A DNA stretch of 7,139 bases, taken from positions 1 to 7,139 of the forward strand of contig JABIRQ010000036.1 of assembly GCA_018699755.1 (NCBI GenBank), written 5' to 3'. The stretch is from Rhodospirillaceae bacterium. Its GTDB lineage: Bacteria > Pseudomonadota > Alphaproteobacteria > CADEGL01. The position numbers and the translations under genes were made by a program. How positions within the stretch are numbered: the stretch's first letter is position 1; every line of letters starts with the position of its first letter. Below, piece after piece: positions 4,849-7,139 of this stretch. The notes beneath the pieces are model-generated. The model had not been told where the DNA came from and ran no database searches. It worked only from the letters and a program-made list of their open reading frames with translations.

Positions 4849-5739
4849 ATGAGCCGGATTTCCGTCAAGCCGATGCCCGGCGCGTTCGGGGTCGAGGTCG
4901 AGGGCGTCGATCTCAGCCGGCCGCTCGATGCGGAAACGGAGCGCGCCGTCATGGACGCCTTCCATGGCGGCCGGATCATGGCGATTCGCGGCCAGAAGCT
5001 CGTCTTCGACGAGTTCGACCGCTTCACCAGGCGCTTCGGCGACCAGGACGCCCATTTCCTGGATCACCTGCGCCTGCTCGGCCACCCGGCGATCCTGATG
5101 CTCTCCAACATCTTCGAGGACGGCAAGCCCGTCGGGGTGTTCGAGGGCGCCGCCTTCTGGCACACGGATGTCGCCTATCGCGACCCGCCCAACAGCGCGA
5201 CCATCGTCTATGCCCTGGAATGCCCGGCCGGCGGCTGCCCGACCCATTTCGCCGACATGTACGCGGCCTATGACGATCTGCCCCAGGCGGTGAAGGATCG
5301 GATCGACGGCCTGAAAGTGATTCATCATTACGGCAACCGCGACGACATGGACGAGGATTCGCCCCAGTCCGCCGAGCGCCTGACGGCCGAGCAGAAAAAG
5401 AAGGTGCGCAACGTCGTCATGCCCCTGGTGCGCACCCATCACGTGACCGGGCGCAAGGCCCTCTACGGCGTCGCGGGATCGTCCTTCCACATCGTCGACA
5501 TGCCCGACGACGAGGCGCTCGATCTGCTCGATTCCCTGAAGGAACACGCCCTCCAGCCCAAATACCTCACCGCTTACGACTACGCGGCCGGCGATGTCGT
5601 CGCTTGGGACACTTATGCGACCCTGCACAAGGCGACCTTGCAGAAACCGGCGACGAAGCCGGAGGACCGGCGCGTCCTGTGGCGGGTGAGCGTAACGGGC
5701 AAGCCGCAGATCTTCCGCGACGGGCCCCAGGCCACTTAG
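4849..5739 (+). CDS. TauD/TfdA family 2-oxoglutarate/Fe(II)-dependent dioxygenase
   Basis: A 296-residue cytoplasmic enzyme of normal length for the TauD/TfdA family, which couples 2-oxoglutarate decarboxylation to hydroxylation of sulfonates, aryloxyacetates and other small acids. The iron-binding triad is visible: His105 and Asp107 in FWHTDVAY, and His260 in WDTYATLHKAT. Arg275 and Arg279 (RRVLWR) match the arginines that bind the 2-oxoglutarate carboxylate. The N-terminal GAFGVEVEGVDLSRPL (11-26) and GGCPTHFADMYAAYDDLP (128-145) are typical of the family, the latter closer to TfdA-like members. All key residues are present, so it should be active. The start ATG 4849 has GGGAGG 7 nt upstream. 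It faces the binding-protein gene across a shared intergenic region and may act in the same pathway. Taurine or any other substrate cannot be assigned from sequence; tauD would be an over-call. Confidence 0.93.
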   Translation: MSRISVKPMPGAFGVEVEGVDLSRPLDAETERAVMDAFHGGRIMAIRGQKLVFDEFDRFTRRFGDQDAHFLDHLRLLGHPAILMLSNIFEDGKPVGVFEGAAFWHTDVAYRDPPNSATIVYALECPAGGCPTHFADMYAAYDDLPQAVKDRIDGLKVIHHYGNRDDMDEDSPQSAERLTAEQKKKVRNVVMPLVRTHHVTGRKALYGVAGSSFHIVDMPDDEALDLLDSLKEHALQPKYLTAYDYAAGDVVAWDTYATLHKATLQKPATKPEDRRVLWRVSVTGKPQIFRDGPQAT

Positions 5740-5760
5740 CGCGCTTTCCTCGGCGCTAGG
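5735..5760. repeat. Small inverted repeat over the dioxygenase stop codon
   Basis: TAGCGC (5737-5742, containing the stop) and GCGCTA (5753-5758) pair perfectly across a 10-nt loop, extendable by a T-G and a C-G pair. No T-run follows on either strand, so it is not a convincing terminator. The dioxygenase and the transporter, 86 bp apart, may be co-transcribed. Confidence 0.35.
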
Positions 5761-5825
5761 CAGGGGCCGCGCGGGGTGTCACTGTCGGTCCCTTCGGCCC
5801 AGCCACCCCATTCGGCCAGCCCTTT

Positions 5826-6761
5826 GTGAGCCATTCTCCGCCGCCCGTCGCCTTGCCCGAGGCCCGCTACGATCCTCTGCGGGCGACCTTGCTGATCCTG
5901 ATCACCCTGAGCCTGTTTCCGGTCATGGATTCCTGCGCCAAGTATCTGGTGCAGAACGGCTACGACTTCATCCAGGTGGTCTGGGCGCGCTACGCCTTCC
6001 ATGTCGCGGCGACGCTCGTCTTCATCGTTTCGTCCCGGCGCCGGTTGTGGCTGCGCCTGCCGCGGGGGCCGGGCCTGCAACTCCTGCGCGCTCTTTTGCT
6101 GATGGGGGCGACCGGCCTGTTCTTCGCCGCCCTGCGCGTGATCGACCTGGCCGAGGCCGTGGCGGTCAACTTCGTTGCCCCGTTGCTCGTCGTCGTCTTT
6201 TCCGTGGTCCTGCTGGGCGAGCGGGTGGGGCTGCGGCGCTGGGGCGCGGTCGCGGTCGGCTTCGTCGCCATCCTGATCATCCTGCGGCCGGGCACGGGGA
6301 TTTTCCAATGGGCCTCCCTGCTGGTCGTCGGCGCGGCCGCCTGCAACGCCCTGCACCAGCTCGTCACCCGCAAGCTCAGCGCGATCGACCACCCGATGAC
6401 GACACTGTTCGTCTCCGGCCTGGTGGGTGCGGTCTGCCTCAGCGCGATCGTGCCGTTCCACTGGCGCGACCCCGACCTTCTGGGCTGGGGCCTGATGGCG
6501 GCGATCGGCGGCATCGGCGCGGTCTCCCACTACTCCCTGATCCGGGCTTTCCAATATGCCCCAGCCTCCATGCTCGCGCCCTACGGCTACACGCAGATCG
6601 TGGCGGCGACGGCGATCGGCTACGCCGTCTTTGGCAACTTTCCCGATCTCTGGACGATCCTGGGCGCGCTGCTGATCATCGCCTCGGGCCTCTATGTCGC
6701 CTATCGCGAGGCGATCTCGCGCCGCCTGACCCGGGCCAAGGAACGAGGGGCCGCGGCGTGA
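5826..6761 (+). CDS. EamA-domain DMT-superfamily transporter (complete)
   Basis: A 311-residue inner-membrane protein with about ten hydrophobic helices, roughly 19-38, 49-69, 84-104, 109-129, 138-154, 159-180, 190-209, 219-239, 249-269 and 276-294, and a basic cytoplasmic tail, as in the 10-TMS drug/metabolite exporter family. EamA signatures are visible in the first half (VVWARYAFH at 51-59, LAEAVAVNFVAPL at 108-120, LLGERV at 129-134) and the second (APASMLAPYGYTQIV at 245-259). The start is GTG 5826, the first start codon after an in-frame stop at 5757-5759. It has no clear Shine-Dalgarno, but the next in-frame ATG lies inside the first helix, so GTG is kept with moderate certainty. The family carries amino acids, nucleobases and other metabolites, often outward; the substrate is unknown. 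Position after the dioxygenase hints at transport of a pathway compound. Confidence 0.9.
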   Translation: MSHSPPPVALPEARYDPLRATLLILITLSLFPVMDSCAKYLVQNGYDFIQVVWARYAFHVAATLVFIVSSRRRLWLRLPRGPGLQLLRALLLMGATGLFFAALRVIDLAEAVAVNFVAPLLVVVFSVVLLGERVGLRRWGAVAVGFVAILIILRPGTGIFQWASLLVVGAAACNALHQLVTRKLSAIDHPMTTLFVSGLVGAVCLSAIVPFHWRDPDLLGWGLMAAIGGIGAVSHYSLIRAFQYAPASMLAPYGYTQIVAATAIGYAVFGNFPDLWTILGALLIIASGLYVAYREAISRRLTRAKERGAAA

Positions 6762-7139
6762 CCGGATCGGCGGTGCCAGGCATCCCGGCCCCGGTTCGGG
6801 CTGTCCTCTTCATGCTGGGCGCGGTCGTGCTGTTCACCCTGATGGACGTCTTCGCCAAGGCGATGGCCGAGCATTTCCACACGGTGCAGATCGTCTGGGC
6901 GCGCTACGCCTTCCACATCCTGATCCTGTTCGTGCTGATGCCCCGGCGGCTGTTCCGGGTCTACGGGCGGACACGCAACGCGCGCCTACAGGTGCTGCGC
7001 GGCACCCTCATCCTGGCGGCGACCAGCATCTTCTTTACCGCCCTCGGCTATGTGCCCCTGGCCGATGCGGTCGCGGTCGACATGCTCGCGCCTCTCTTCG
7101 TCGTGGCGCTTTCGATCCCGATCCTGGGCGAGCGGGTCG
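6758..7139 (+). CDS. Second EamA-domain DMT-superfamily transporter, C-terminus cut by window edge
   Basis: The first 127 codons are visible, starting at GTG 6758, which overlaps the stop of the previous gene (GTGA, 4 bp) and has GAGGGG about 7 nt upstream. The protein reads as four helices of the EamA fold: AVLFMLGAVVLFTLMD (15-30), IVWARYAFHILILFVLM (45-61), QVLRGTLILAATSIFFTAL (78-96), and ADAVAVDMLAPLFVVALSI (103-121), ending at LGERV. It aligns along its whole visible length with the preceding transporter (shared WARYAFH, FF.AL, AVAV..APL, LGERV) but the loops and N-termini differ, so this is an older tandem duplication. Translational coupling suggests balanced expression and possibly a paired transporter. 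The remaining helices lie outside the window. Confidence 0.9.
   Translation, partial: MTGSAVPGIPAPVRAVLFMLGAVVLFTLMDVFAKAMAEHFHTVQIVWARYAFHILILFVLMPRRLFRVYGRTRNARLQVLRGTLILAATSIFFTALGYVPLADAVAVDMLAPLFVVALSIPILGERV

Noticed and set aside
4522..5628. 368-codon open frame on the minus strand opposite the dioxygenase
   Set aside because: The plus-strand frame carries the full iron and 2-oxoglutarate binding set. The opposite frame has no motif and would run through the divergent promoter region into the binding-protein gene.
4849..5739. Assigning taurine dioxygenase (tauD) by name
   Set aside because: Only family-level motifs are seen. No taurine transporter genes or sulfonate context are present, and some segments look more TfdA-like.
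5736..6554. 272-codon open frame on the minus strand opposite the first EamA transporter
   Set aside because: It is a highly charged Q/D/R-rich translation, as expected for the reverse of a GC-rich membrane protein gene.

Overview
The window is GC-rich (roughly two thirds G+C by eye), densely packed and has no RNA genes. GC-rich codon use, a LivK-type solute-binding protein, a TauD/TfdA dioxygenase and a palindromic intergenic repeat of a kind common in alphaproteobacteria suggest an alphaproteobacterial chromosome, possibly Rhodospirillales-like. This is inferred from gene content and style; no taxonomic marker gene is present.

Layout. From a 236-bp divergent intergenic region (4613-4848), genes run both ways. 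Leftward (minus strand, in transcription order) are: a periplasmic branched-chain-amino-acid-type binding protein (3365-4612); a strong intrinsic terminator (3313-3339); a short-chain dehydrogenase/reductase, SDR-2 (2499-3263); a 152-bp palindromic, MITE-like element (2329-2480); a second dehydrogenase, SDR-1 (1565-2314); a small EutQ-like cupin (1103-1453); an AlgH/YqgE-family protein with an unexpected signal peptide (441-1094); and an exported Sel1-repeat protein cut by the window's left edge (1-433). Rightward are a TauD/TfdA-type 2-oxoglutarate/Fe(II) dioxygenase (4849-5739), a complete ten-helix EamA/DMT transporter (5826-6761) and the first 127 residues of a second EamA/DMT transporter that overlaps it by 4 bp (6758-7139, cut by the right edge).

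How the genes may work together. A binding protein, two NAD(P)-dependent oxidoreductases, a cupin and a divergently transcribed dioxygenase look like a small uptake-and-oxidation cluster for an unidentified small molecule; the EamA pair could export or import a related metabolite. No permease, ATPase or regulator for this set is in the window, so the substrate cannot be named. AlgH/YqgE and Sel1 follow the cupin with gaps of only 8 and 7 nt and could be co-transcribed, but they look functionally separate. They may form an envelope pair, since both have signal peptides.

Most notable are the MITE-like element between the two dehydrogenase genes, the exported AlgH/YqgE variant, the terminator that separates the binding protein from the enzymes, and a nested dyad in the divergent promoter region. 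No defence system, CRISPR array, phage or complete transposon is visible, and I do not see a clear new system. Long open frames antisense to the real genes are GC-driven shadows.
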